This document shows positions 1 through 11,005 of a DNA stretch of 33,295 nucleotides, one piece after another. The translations under genes were made by a program, and so were the position numbers. This DNA comes from Burkholderiaceae bacterium (GTDB lineage: Bacteria; Pseudomonadota; Gammaproteobacteria; Burkholderiales; Burkholderiaceae_F): the NCBI GenBank assembly GCA_013695705.1, contig JACCZX010000113.1, positions 1-33,295 of the forward strand. The letters run 5' to 3'. Each line of letters begins with the position of its first letter. Within the stretch, counting starts at the first letter, position 1. The notes beneath the pieces are model-generated. The model was given only the letters and a program-made list of their open reading frames with translations. It was not told where the DNA came from and did not search any database.

Positions 1-335
1 ATGCACCAGATTCCAAAGAGCCGCGCGTCATAGTGGGCATCGTTATGAAAGAACGCGCCGCGGCACTGATACCAGTCGAGGTCGATACGCAGCGCGGGCG
101 CGAATCCGGATTTGAGCGCGCCACGGAGCTGAGCGCAAACGTCCGCATCGCGCCAGGCGCCGTGCGCGTGAACCTTACCTACGGTGCATGAGGGAGCTAT
201 GACCTGTAAAGCGCGTGTTTGTAGCGCTGCACCAGGTACGCATTCCGCAATGCCCACGCTTTTAGCAACGGATCGCGCGCCGCCGGTGGGATGCAGGCCA
301 ATCGCCCGCGGCGCGCTGTGTGTAATCAATTGCAT
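1..335 (-). CDS. Partial hypothetical protein (C-terminus outside window), begins MQLITHSAPRAIGLHPTGGARSVAKSVGIAECVPG..., contains LRIDLDWYQCRGAFFHNDAHYDARLFGIWC
   Basis: My own translation of the minus strand gives an open frame from ATG at 335 to the window edge; GGAAG Shine-Dalgarno-like motif 6 nt upstream. Not in the ORF track because no stop lies in the window. Confidence 0.65.
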   Translation of the reverse strand, partial: MQLITHSAPRAIGLHPTGGARSVAKSVGIAECVPGAALQTRALQVIAPSCTVGKVHAHGAWRDADVCAQLRGALKSGFAPALRIDLDWYQCRGAFFHNDAHYDARLFGIWC

Positions 336-351
336 CGGCAACTTCCGACGT

Positions 352-380
352 AAAAAAAAGCCCCGGGGGTGCCGGGGCTT
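352..380 (-). terminator. Rho-independent terminator downstream of rpoH
   Basis: Stem AAGCCCCGG/CCGGGGCTT (358-366 / 372-380), 5-nt loop, followed on the minus strand by a T run (A352-A359 on +). Confidence 0.85.
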
Positions 381-479
381 GAGTGTCCGCCTCATCGGAG
401 GAGAGGGGGAAAAACAGAGGCGGACCTTGCTTCAACCAACCAACCAGAAGTCACGGTTCGCTCCGGGAAAGTACTAGGG

Positions 480-1388
480 CTATGCGTACTCAACCAACGC
501 GCTTCGCATCTTCTGTAACGCTTTGGCTTCGATCTGCCGAATTCGTTCCGCCGACACTCCGAATTCCTGCGCAAGGTCGTGCAGTGTTGAGGTGCCGACA
601 TTGCCCTGGCTATCCTCGTTGAGCCACCGCGCCTCGACAATACGACGGCTGCGCGGATCGAGCTCTTCCAAAGCCCCACGCACGCCCTCACTTTGCAGCA
701 CATCGTATGCGCGGCGCTGCAGAACCTGGGTCGGCTCAGACTCGGAATCAGTCAGGTAGGCAATCGGCGCAAAGTCTTCTTCGCCATCGTCAACGCGGCC
801 TTCGAGCGCGACATCGCCGCCCGATAATCGCGTTTCCATTTCTGAAACCTCTTCGCGCTTGACGTTAAGCTTGGCCGCGATATCGCCCACCTGGTCTTGC
901 GACATCGTGCCGTGACCCTTCTTCATGCTGCGCAGGTTAAAAAATAACTTGCGTTGCGCCTTGGTAGTCGCCAGCTTCACAAGCCGCCAGTTTTTCAGCA
1001 CAAACTCATGAATCTCGGCCTTGATCCAGTGCAGCGCGAACGACACCAGCCGCACACCCCGCTCAGGGTCAAAGCGCTTGACCGCCTTCATCAAACCGAT
1101 GTTGCCTTCTTGAATCAGGTCAGCGTGTGGCAGCCCATAGCCTAAGTAATTACGGGCGACCGCGACCACCAGCCGCAGGTGCGACATCACCAGTCGACCT
1201 GCAGAATCGAGATTTTCCTGATCGCGGAAGTCACGCGCTAGCCGTAATTCTTCATCAGGCGTCAGCATCGGCACCCGGTTAACGGCCTGGATATATGCAT
1301 CAATGCTGCCGAGGCTTCCGGGAGTAAGCGCGAAGGGCGGTGCCCCCAGCGGAACCAAGGCGGTACTCGACTTCATAGTTCTTGCCAC
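480..1388 (-). CDS. rpoH: RNA polymerase sigma-32 factor RpoH
   Basis: Protein has sigma70-family regions 2-4: SHLRLVVAVARNYLGYGLPHADLIQEGNIGLMKAVKRFDPERGVRLVSFALHWIKAEIHEFVLKNWRLVKLATTKAQRKLFFNLR (RpoH box) and HTH VSAERIRQIEAKALQKMR. ORF extends to ATG 1409, but GTG at 1388 has a better-placed GGAG. Confidence 0.96.
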   Translation of the reverse strand: MARTMKSSTALVPLGAPPFALTPGSLGSIDAYIQAVNRVPMLTPDEELRLARDFRDQENLDSAGRLVMSHLRLVVAVARNYLGYGLPHADLIQEGNIGLMKAVKRFDPERGVRLVSFALHWIKAEIHEFVLKNWRLVKLATTKAQRKLFFNLRSMKKGHGTMSQDQVGDIAAKLNVKREEVSEMETRLSGGDVALEGRVDDGEEDFAPIAYLTDSESEPTQVLQRRAYDVLQSEGVRGALEELDPRSRRIVEARWLNEDSQGNVGTSTLHDLAQEFGVSAERIRQIEAKALQKMRSALVEYA

Positions 1389-1414
1389 GTGTTTCTTCTC
1401 CAGTTTCATTTAGC

Positions 1415-1441
1415 TTAGCACTCGCGTTTTTAGAGTGCCAA
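1415..1441 (-). promoter_or_regulatory. CIRCE element (HrcA operator) in rpoH leader
   Basis: TTAGCACTC (1415-1423) - N9 - GAGTGCCAA (1433-1441), versus consensus TTAGCACTC-N9-GAGTGCTAA: one mismatch in 18. Confidence 0.88.
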
Positions 1442-1444
1442 GTC

Positions 1445-1473
1445 TTAGAGGGGACTGTGCCCGGGGAGTTCAA
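1445..1473 (-). promoter_or_regulatory. Candidate sigma32-type promoter for rpoH
   Basis: Minus strand reads ATTGAAC-N14-CCCCTCTAA (-35 at 1468-1473, -10 CCCC at 1450-1453), similar to CTTGAAA-N13-17-CCCCATNT; directly upstream of CIRCE. Confidence 0.45.
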
Positions 1474-1588
1474 TCCCGACTTGGGCGCTCAGGTATGGGA
1501 AATGAGTAAGTACTAACTTAGCGCAAATCCTTCTGTTCTGACGCGCCTCACTTGCCTACCGGTCACGCAACTGTCATCGTCGCCGCTT

Positions 1589-3709
1589 ATGGTTCGCAAA
1601 CACCACCGCAAACACACCAAGCGCAAGCGCTCCAAGCTTGAGCCTTCCTTGAACGCTTCGCAGGATCTGTACCTGAATCGTGAGCTCTCGCTGCTCGCGT
1701 TTAACGAGCGCGTATTGGCTATGGCTTCGCGCGCGTCAGTGCCGCTCGCCGAGAGGCTGCGCTACGTTTGTATCGTGTCGTCCAATCTCGACGAGTTCTT
1801 CGAGGTACGAGTCTCCGATTTGACGGACGCTGCGGTTGGCGCGGCCGGTTCGCCGCCGAATGTGTACGCCACAGTGCTGGAGCGCGCGCATCGCCTGGTC
1901 GCCCAGCAATATGACCTTTATAACCACACGATCATGCCGGCGCTGGCACGGCACAACATCGTGATTATTAACCATGCGCAGCGCAGCGCCGCCCAACGCG
2001 CGTGGCTACGCGATTATGTGCAGCGCGAAGTAAAACCGCTGCTGGCGCCGATAGGCCTGGACCCATCGCATCCGTTTCCGCAAGTGTTGAACAAGTCGCT
2101 GAACTTCATCATGCAGCTCGAAGGAAAAGACGCATTCGGCCGTCCTTCGGCGATCGCAATCCTCAAGGTACCGCGTGTGTTGCCGCGCGTGATTCCTGTG
2201 CCGCCAAAGCTGGCGCCTGGAAAGCAGGCGTTCGTGTTGCTGACGTCGGCGATTCGCGCGCACTTGCAGGACTTGTTTCCCGGCCGCGTGATTAGTGGGT
2301 TCTCGCAGTTTCGGGTAACGCGCGACTCCGATATGACGGTCGATGAGCGCGAAGTTCATAACCTGCGGCAGGCGATGCGCATGGAGCTGACGCAGCGCCA
2401 TTTTGGTAACGCAGTGCGACTCGAGATCCTGCGCACGTGCCCGCTGCCGTTGCAGCAACTGTTGCAGGAGCAGTTCCAGATTCCAAGCGAAGCCGTGTTT
2501 CAGGTCGATGGGCCGGTCAACCTGGTCAGACTTAATCAGCTGGTCGATCATTTAACGCAACCGAAGTTGCGTTGGCCGCCGTTTGCCCCTGCATGGCCGC
2601 GCAAACTGGCGCAGGGCTCCGACATGTTCGAGGCGATGCGGCAGGGCGATATTTTGCTGCATCACCCGTTCGAAAGTTTTGAACCCGTTATCGAATTTTT
2701 GCGGCAGGCCGCGGTCGACCCAAAGGTCGCTGCGATTCGCATGACGTTGTATCGCACCGGCATCAGCTCGGTGATGGTCGATATTCTCGAGGATGCGGCG
2801 CGGCGCGGTAAGGAAGTCACGGCGATCGTCGAGTTGAAAGCGCGCTTCGACGAAGAGGCCAACATTAACCTGGCGGAGCGGCTCGAAGCAGTTGGCGCGC
2901 AGGTCGTTTACGGCGTGGTCGGATTGAAAACGCACGGCAAAATGACGCTGGTGTTGCGACGCGAGGAAGTGCGGGGTCGCCCGACGCTGGTGCGTTACGC
3001 GCATCTGGGCACCGGCAACTATCACTCGGCGACCACCAAGCTTTACACCGACTTTGGCATGCTGACTATGCACCCAGAGATTTGCAGCGACATGGAAAAA
3101 GCGTTTTTGCACATGACCAGTTTGACCAAGGTCGAGCGACTCAGGCATCTATGGATGGCGCCGTTTACGCTGCATCGGAACCTGCTGCGCGCGTTGGCGA
3201 ACGAGGTCAGGATCGCGCGCCTGGGCAACCCGGCCCGTGTGATTGCCAAGATGAACGCGCTGACGGACGAAGCGACCATCAATGCGCTTTATGACGCATC
3301 GCAGGCGGGCGTCAAGGTCGATCTTATTGTTCGCGGTGCGTGTGCCTTGCGCGCCGGTGTGAAGGGACTGTCGGACAACATCCGGGTGCGATCGATCGTC
3401 GGGCGTTTTCTCGAGCATCATCGTATTTACTGTTTTCGCAACGAGGGCACGCCGAATGTTTATTTATCCAGCGCCGACTGGATGGGGCGCAATCTGTTTC
3501 GGCGCATTGAAATTGCATGGCCGGTGCTTGATCCGAAACTTCGCAAGCGCGTTATCGAGGAAGGACTCACGCCGTATCTTGCCGACAGGCAGGATGCCTG
3601 GACTCTGATGGCCGATGGAGAATATCGGGCGCCGAAAGCCGGCAAAGGCGGCCGCTCCGCGCAGCGCGAATTGCTGACCGCGTTGGCGGCAAGCGTGGGC
3701 GAAACATAA
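1589..3709 (+). CDS. ppk1: Polyphosphate kinase 1
   Basis: LNRELSLLAFNERVL, SNLDEFFEVRV, YAHLGTGNYH, LSSADWMGRNLFRRIEIAWPV are PPK1 motifs; full-length 706 aa. Confidence 0.97.
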   Translation: MVRKHHRKHTKRKRSKLEPSLNASQDLYLNRELSLLAFNERVLAMASRASVPLAERLRYVCIVSSNLDEFFEVRVSDLTDAAVGAAGSPPNVYATVLERAHRLVAQQYDLYNHTIMPALARHNIVIINHAQRSAAQRAWLRDYVQREVKPLLAPIGLDPSHPFPQVLNKSLNFIMQLEGKDAFGRPSAIAILKVPRVLPRVIPVPPKLAPGKQAFVLLTSAIRAHLQDLFPGRVISGFSQFRVTRDSDMTVDEREVHNLRQAMRMELTQRHFGNAVRLEILRTCPLPLQQLLQEQFQIPSEAVFQVDGPVNLVRLNQLVDHLTQPKLRWPPFAPAWPRKLAQGSDMFEAMRQGDILLHHPFESFEPVIEFLRQAAVDPKVAAIRMTLYRTGISSVMVDILEDAARRGKEVTAIVELKARFDEEANINLAERLEAVGAQVVYGVVGLKTHGKMTLVLRREEVRGRPTLVRYAHLGTGNYHSATTKLYTDFGMLTMHPEICSDMEKAFLHMTSLTKVERLRHLWMAPFTLHRNLLRALANEVRIARLGNPARVIAKMNALTDEATINALYDASQAGVKVDLIVRGACALRAGVKGLSDNIRVRSIVGRFLEHHRIYCFRNEGTPNVYLSSADWMGRNLFRRIEIAWPVLDPKLRKRVIEEGLTPYLADRQDAWTLMADGEYRAPKAGKGGRSAQRELLTALAASVGET

Positions 3710-4174
3710 ATGGAGCTCATTTTGTGGCGCCACGCGGAAGCCGAGGATGGCGGGCCGGATCTCGCTCGCAAGTTGACCGCCAAGGGGGAAAAGCAGGCGC
3801 GGCGTGTCGCCGAATGGCTAAATACACGTTTGCCGCAGACCGCGAAGGTGTTCGTAAGCCCTGCAATTCGTGCACAGCAGACAGCGCAGGCACTCGCCGA
3901 CATTTCCCACCACAAATTGCGCACGGTCGAACAGATCGCCCCGAATGCCAACGCCGCCGACGTGTTAACTGCAGCCGATTGGCCCCAGGCCAGGTCGGTC
4001 ATTGTCATCGTCGGGCATCAGCCCACGCTCGGCTACGTCGCCAGTGAATTGCTCAGTGGCCAGGCGCAGGATTGGTCATTGAAAAAAGGCAGCCTGTGGT
4101 GGCTCAGCCAACGCGAGCACGAAGGCGAGCAACAAACGGTGCTGCGCGCGGTGATAAATCCGGATCTGGTGTAG
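3710..4174 (+). CDS. sixA: Phosphohistidine phosphatase SixA-like (histidine phosphatase superfamily)
   Basis: MELILWRHAEAE (RHG-type motif), second conserved His in VIVGHQPTLGYVASELL; ATG follows the ppk1 TAA directly (TAAATG). Confidence 0.9.
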   Translation: MELILWRHAEAEDGGPDLARKLTAKGEKQARRVAEWLNTRLPQTAKVFVSPAIRAQQTAQALADISHHKLRTVEQIAPNANAADVLTAADWPQARSVIVIVGHQPTLGYVASELLSGQAQDWSLKKGSLWWLSQREHEGEQQTVLRAVINPDLV

Positions 4175-4185
4175 ACGCGCGCCGC

Positions 4186-5646
4186 TCACAACGGCTTCAG
4201 AGTGAAAGTTGTCGCCACTCTTTCCCAGTGAACCGCTTCTTCTTCCAGCAAATACTGCGTCAGTGGGTGGTGCGACAGCCAATCGTTTGCCAGTCCCAGT
4301 TCGATTGTTTTGCCAAATTTGAGCGACCACTGTGGCAGTTCGTCCGCGCGCCGCGCATGCGCCAGCACAACTGCCAGTCGCAGCGATAGGATGCCGATGG
4401 CAATGGCATGATCGTCCAGCGCAGTGGCGACCTTTTTTAAGTTGCCTCGCTGCGCCAGGACAAGCGTTGCGACCCGTTCCTGATCTGTAGTCGAGAATCC
4501 TGCCAGGTCGCTGTGCTGTATCAAATAGGCGGAATGTTTGTGATAGTCGCTGTGCGAGATCGAGAACCCGACTTCGTGCAGCAAAGCTGCCCAGCGCAAC
4601 CGGTTCGAAGTCTCGGCACTGACCGCCGCATCGAGCGCCGCATGAAACTGATTGGCGAGTGCGCTGACCTGTTGTGCCTGTGATTTGTCGACGCCGAACC
4701 GGGTCTGCATGCGAATCACGCTTGAATCACGTAGATCCTTGCGCTCGCGCCGGCCGAGCAGGTCGTACAGGACGCCTACGCGCAATGCGCCGCGTGCCGG
4801 TCGCATCTCCTCGACGTCGAGCGTATCGAACACGGCCGACAGCACCGCAGTTCCACCCGCAAGCACTTCCTGCCGATCCGGTTTCATGCCGGCAAGTCGA
4901 ATTCGTTTGATTTCACCGGCGTCGAGCAAGGCATAGCGCAACGTCAACAAGCCGTGCGGTGTGATGGTCCCATCGGTCCAACCCTGCGTGCGCAAGATTT
5001 CCGATACCGCGCCGATGGTTCCGCTTGAGCCAAACGCCTCGTCCCATTTTCCGCGAGCGAACACCGATACTCCCTCTTCAAGCTCCGCAGCAGCGGCGAC
5101 TTGCGCTTTCTTCAGGCTCGACCGATCGATCCGCCCGTCCTTAAAGAAACGCAGTGATGAATTGACGCAGCCGACTTTGAACGACTCGGCGTGTTCGGCT
5201 ACGAACCCCTTGCCGACGATAACCTCCGTCGACGCACCTCCGATATCGACGATCAGCCGGCGCGCGCTCGATGGTGGCAGGGTACGTGTGCATCCCTCGA
5301 ACACCAGCCGGGCCTCCTCCCGGCCCGAGATCACTTCGATCGGAAAGCCGAGCGCATGCTGCGCTTCCAGTAAGAACTCGTCCAGATTGCGCGCTTGCCG
5401 CAACGTTTCTGTGCCAACCGCGCGAACGTGCTCGCTTTTCATGCCGCGCAGCCGTTCGTTCATGCGCGCCAGTGTTTCGATTGCGATATCGATCGATTTC
5501 TTGGTGAGCCGTTTGCTCTCGTCGATCCCCGCCGCAAGCCTGACTGTTTCTTTCCAATAGCCATGCCGCGCGATGTGCGCACCTTCAACTTTTCCAATTT
5601 CCAGTCGGAAGCTGTTCGAGCCGAGATCGACGGCGGCCAATAGCAT
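4186..5646 (-). CDS. ppx: Exopolyphosphatase, Ppx/GppA family
   Basis: LLAAVDLGSNSFRLEIGKVEG N-terminus, LIVDIGGASTEVIVGKG, SSGTIGAVSEIL; C-terminal HD-like region LLHEVGFSISHSDYHKHSAYLIQHSDL. Confidence 0.95.
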   Translation of the reverse strand: MLLAAVDLGSNSFRLEIGKVEGAHIARHGYWKETVRLAAGIDESKRLTKKSIDIAIETLARMNERLRGMKSEHVRAVGTETLRQARNLDEFLLEAQHALGFPIEVISGREEARLVFEGCTRTLPPSSARRLIVDIGGASTEVIVGKGFVAEHAESFKVGCVNSSLRFFKDGRIDRSSLKKAQVAAAAELEEGVSVFARGKWDEAFGSSGTIGAVSEILRTQGWTDGTITPHGLLTLRYALLDAGEIKRIRLAGMKPDRQEVLAGGTAVLSAVFDTLDVEEMRPARGALRVGVLYDLLGRRERKDLRDSSVIRMQTRFGVDKSQAQQVSALANQFHAALDAAVSAETSNRLRWAALLHEVGFSISHSDYHKHSAYLIQHSDLAGFSTTDQERVATLVLAQRGNLKKVATALDDHAIAIGILSLRLAVVLAHARRADELPQWSLKFGKTIELGLANDWLSHHPLTQYLLEEEAVHWERVATTFTLKPL

Positions 5647-5651
5647 TGCGG

Positions 5652-6593
5652 TCAGCCGGTACCAATCAGCGCGTCTGCGAAGTCACGCGCTACAAACGGC
5701 TGCAGATCGTCGATAGCTTCGCCCACGCCGATGAACAAGATCGGCAACGGACGAGCGCGCCTGGCTTCCACGATCGCGGCGAGCACACCGCCCTTTGCCG
5801 TGCCGTCGAGCTTGGTGATGATGAGCCCGGTCAAGGCGACCGCATCGTCGAATGCCTGCACTTGTGCGAGCGCGTTTTGCCCATTGGTGCCGTCGATGAT
5901 TAGAATAATTTCGTGCGGCGCGCCCGGCATTGCCTTGTCCTGCGCGCGCTTGATCCGCTTCAGCTCTTCCATCAGGTGTTGCTGCGTCGGCAAACGCCCT
6001 GCAGTGTCGGCAATCAGGACATCGACGCCGCGCGCTTTTGCTGCCGATACTGCGTCGAACACGACCGCTGCGGGATCACCGCCGCTTTGCGCAATCACCG
6101 CGATGCCGTTGCGTGCTCCCCATATTGACAGCTGCTCGCGCGCCGCGGCGCGAAACGTGTCACCCGCTGCCAGCAGCACCGACTTGTCTTGATTCGACAG
6201 CCATTTGGCAAGTTTGCCGATCGATGTCGTTTTGCCCGCACCGTTGACGCCGGCCACCATCAGGATTAGCGGTCGCGCGCGGGAAAAATCGATGCGGCCC
6301 TCGGCCGGTGACAGCAGAGAAGCGATTTCGTCGCTCAGCGCGCGCCGCACCTCGTCGCGCGTGAGCAGTCCTTCCAGTTTTATGCGCATTCTCAGCGCGT
6401 CTATCAAGCGCGCCGAGGTGGCGACGCCAACGTCGGCGCTGATCAGCGCGACCTCGAGCTCATCGAGGAATTCCGCATCAACGACACCGCCGGAGAACAG
6501 CCCGGCGATATTGACGCGCGTTTTCGTAAGCCCGGTTTTCAGCCGCGACAGCCATCCGCTCTTCGAGCCTGCGGAAGAACCGGGACTTATCAT
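5652..6593 (-). CDS. ftsY: Signal recognition particle receptor FtsY
   Basis: GVNGAGKTTSIGKLAKWL, DTFRAAAREQL, DVLIADTAGRLPTQQHLMEEL, ITKLDGTAKGGVL, PILFIGVGEAIDDLQPF; start at MISPGSS (6593) instead of the longer ORF start. Confidence 0.96.
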   Translation of the reverse strand: MISPGSSAGSKSGWLSRLKTGLTKTRVNIAGLFSGGVVDAEFLDELEVALISADVGVATSARLIDALRMRIKLEGLLTRDEVRRALSDEIASLLSPAEGRIDFSRARPLILMVAGVNGAGKTTSIGKLAKWLSNQDKSVLLAAGDTFRAAAREQLSIWGARNGIAVIAQSGGDPAAVVFDAVSAAKARGVDVLIADTAGRLPTQQHLMEELKRIKRAQDKAMPGAPHEIILIIDGTNGQNALAQVQAFDDAVALTGLIITKLDGTAKGGVLAAIVEARRARPLPILFIGVGEAIDDLQPFVARDFADALIGTG

Positions 6594-6599
6594 CGAGCG

Positions 6600-7271
6600 A
6601 TGGGCGATGGACGGTCGAGCGCGAGAAGCAGTGCGGCAAAGGGTGCGGGAAAAAAACTGCGAACGGGTGCACCAGCGGAGGGCAGTGTAACAACCCATCG
6701 CGTGCGATCTGCGCAGCGCGTGCGGATCATTGGAGGCCAGTGGAAGCGAACGCTACTGCCCGTCAGCGACGCCCCTGGCCTGCGGCCCACTCCCGATCGA
6801 GTGCGCGAAACGCTTTTCAACTGGATCGGCCACTTGATTCCTCGAGTTGAGACTGTGCACGGGCTGGATCTGTTCGCCGGAACGGGCGCTCTCGGTTTCG
6901 AGCTCGCATCGCGCGGTGCACAGCGGGTGACGTTGATAGAGACGAATCGGCGATTGGTTGATCAGCTGACGCAGACCAAACGGCAGCTAGCGGCGGAGCA
7001 GATCGAAATTGTCGCCGGCGATGCCCTGAGTCTTGCCGCGCGCTGGCCGGATGCGTCATTTGACATCATTTTCATCGATCCGCCCTTTGACTCGGCGTTG
7101 CTGGCACCGGCGCTGGCGGTAGCCACGCGCTTGCTCAGCCTGGACGGCCTGATGTATATCGAGAGCGGTGTCGCGATCGAGCCGTCGACATTGACGGGTG
7201 ATTTGCAAGTCGTTAGGCGTGGCCGTGCCGGGCGCGTCCACTTTCATTTGCTGCGCCGGGGTTCTCGATGA
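6600..7271 (+). CDS. rsmD: 16S rRNA (guanine966-N2)-methyltransferase RsmD
   Basis: VRIIGGQWKRTLLPV, LRPTPDRVRETLFNWIG, LDLFAGTGALGFELASRGA, DIIFIDPPFDS. The true start may lie downstream of 6600. Confidence 0.93.
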   Translation: MGDGRSSARSSAAKGAGKKLRTGAPAEGSVTTHRVRSAQRVRIIGGQWKRTLLPVSDAPGLRPTPDRVRETLFNWIGHLIPRVETVHGLDLFAGTGALGFELASRGAQRVTLIETNRRLVDQLTQTKRQLAAEQIEIVAGDALSLAARWPDASFDIIFIDPPFDSALLAPALAVATRLLSLDGLMYIESGVAIEPSTLTGDLQVVRRGRAGRVHFHLLRRGSR

Positions 7272-7325
7272 ATAATCGCCGGCCGGTTCAAGCCTGCTTG
7301 CCGGGTTGCAGCGACGAGGGAGTGA

Positions 7326-9010
<1,685 letters not shown>

Positions 9011-9027
<17 letters not shown>

Positions 9028-9850
9028 GTTCGACGGCATCGCCCACCTGTAGTGGCGCACCGGCGCCGTGTGCGATTACAGCATTTACACCAAACGTAAT
9101 CCCGCCGGCCTGCGAGTTGTCGCGATAGGTCGCCAAAGTGTCGCCCGGTTCGAACCCCGTGGCGCCGGTTATCAGATCCACATTGGGCACCGCACAGCGC
9201 ACGCATGGGCTGGCAACCTGCAGCCGCGCGCTGCCAACGGTGATGTGATCCACAAAATCCTCTTCGTGGGCATCGACGCCGTCAAGCACGACGTTCGGTC
9301 GGAAGCGCTCGATGGTTACGGGTGCTTGCCCTTTTGCCGTCAGCCGGCTGTTAAGACTCACAAGTGATGCGTTTGACAAAATAAGCAGTGCAAACGCATC
9401 AGCAAACTTGTACGGCGCCGCGATTACACCGGTGTACTTGCGATTCGAAACACGGCGCGTTTGCGGATCGAAGCGCATCAGGCGGCATCGCAGTCCGAGA
9501 AACTCGGAGAACCACGCGTCGGCCAGCGCCCCTTGTTCCACAGCATTGATCCGATCGTTCCATACTTGAATTTCGTACACGTCGCCTTCGGAATCGAACG
9601 GCAGGTCGAGTTGCAGCATCCCTGGAGCCTTAAGCCGCAGCGAATCTGCAGTCAGTCGAGTTTCGATCTGAACCATTTTCGGTAGTTCGCGTTGGCTCTG
9701 GAATTTGCTGTCTGCATCGACGACAACCCATTCACGATCGCCGATGCCGTTGACCTCGAGTCCGGTAAGCGCGAGCGTCGCGGCTGCCACGCTGAAGCCG
9801 CGGCAGCCCTTGATCGGATATGCCCACAGCTCACGAATGAACGCGCCCAT
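9011..9850 (-). CDS. MOSC domain-containing protein (MOSC N-terminal beta-barrel plus MOSC)
   Basis: IRELWAYPIKGCRGFSV, DREWVVVDADSKFQSQRELPKM, RFRPNVVLDG, VASPCVRCAVPNVD. Confidence 0.9.
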
Positions 9851-9860
9851 GGACTGTCGG

Positions 9861-10964
9861 CTACACGTTGAAGCGAAAATGCATCACGTCGCCGTCGCGC
9901 ACAACGTAATCCTTTCCTTCGAGTCGCATCTTGCCCGCATCCTTGGCGCCGCCCTCGCCCTTGAGTTTGACGTAATCCTCGAAGGCGATCGTCTCCGCGC
10001 GTATAAATCCTTTTTCGAAATCGGTGTGAATCACGCCCGCTGCCTGCGGCGCGGTGGAACCGGTAATCACGGTCCAGGCGCGCACTTCCTTCGGCCCGGC
10101 GGTGAAGTACGTAAGCAAACCAAGCAAGGTGTAACCGGCGCGAATCACCCGGTTCAACCCCGGCTCCTGCATTCCCATGTCCGCCAGAAAAATCGCCATG
10201 TCCTCCTCGGCTAGATCAGCAATTTCCGCTTCGATTTTTGCGCAGGCGGCCACCACAGGCGCGTTCTCTTTTGCCGCGTGATCGCGAACTTGATCGAGCA
10301 GTGGATTGTTCTCGAAGCCGTGCTCCTCGACATTGGCAACATACATCGTCGGCTTGTCGGTCAGCAGGAATAGCGGACGAATGATTGCGCGCTCCTCTGG
10401 ATAAAGATCGACGCTGCGCACTGGGCGTGCCTGATTGAGCACCGGCAGGATTTTTTCAAGCGCGTCGACCAGGCGCCGGGCCTCTTTCGCTTCCAGACCC
10501 TGGCCCGATTTCGCCACCTTGATGTTCTTCGCAAGCTGTTTGTCCACAGTGGCCAGATCGGCCAGCGCGAGCTCGGTGTTGATGACGTCGATGTCGGATA
10601 TCGGATCGATTTTGCCCGCTACGTGCACGACGTTCGGATCTTCGAAACAACGCACAATGTGCGCAATCGCGTCGCACTCGCGAATGTTGGCAAGGAACTG
10701 ATTGCCAAGCCCTTCGCCTTTGCTGGCGCCCGCAACCAACCCGGCGATGTCGACGAACTCCACCGCGGCCGGGATGACTTTATCGGGCTTCGCAATCGCA
10801 GCGAGCGCGCGCAGGCGCAGGTCGGGAACTTCGACGATGCCGACGTTGGGCTCGATGGTGCAGAACGGATAATTCTCCGCAGCGATGCCCGCCTTGGTGA
10901 GCGCGTTGAACAGCGTTGACTTGCCCACGTTCGGAAGTCCGACGATGCCACATTTGACTGCCAT
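9861..10964 (-). CDS. ychF: Redox-regulated ATPase YchF (OBG family)
   Basis: [87 protein letters not shown]. Confidence 0.97.
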   Translation of the reverse strand: MAVKCGIVGLPNVGKSTLFNALTKAGIAAENYPFCTIEPNVGIVEVPDLRLRALAAIAKPDKVIPAAVEFVDIAGLVAGASKGEGLGNQFLANIRECDAIAHIVRCFEDPNVVHVAGKIDPISDIDVINTELALADLATVDKQLAKNIKVAKSGQGLEAKEARRLVDALEKILPVLNQARPVRSVDLYPEERAIIRPLFLLTDKPTMYVANVEEHGFENNPLLDQVRDHAAKENAPVVAACAKIEAEIADLAEEDMAIFLADMGMQEPGLNRVIRAGYTLLGLLTYFTAGPKEVRAWTVITGSTAPQAAGVIHTDFEKGFIRAETIAFEDYVKLKGEGGAKDAGKMRLEGKDYVVRDGDVMHFRFNV

Positions 10965-11005
10965 CAGTTACTTTTGGATTATGAAAGTGCGATTATCGCA
11001 AGCCT

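Noticed and set aside
2552-3148. 198-aa minus-strand ORF inside ppk1
   Set aside because: Shadow ORF of ppk1 without recognisable motifs or SD.
4961-5560. 199-aa plus-strand ORF inside ppx
   Set aside because: Ser/Arg-rich shadow ORF antisense to ppx.
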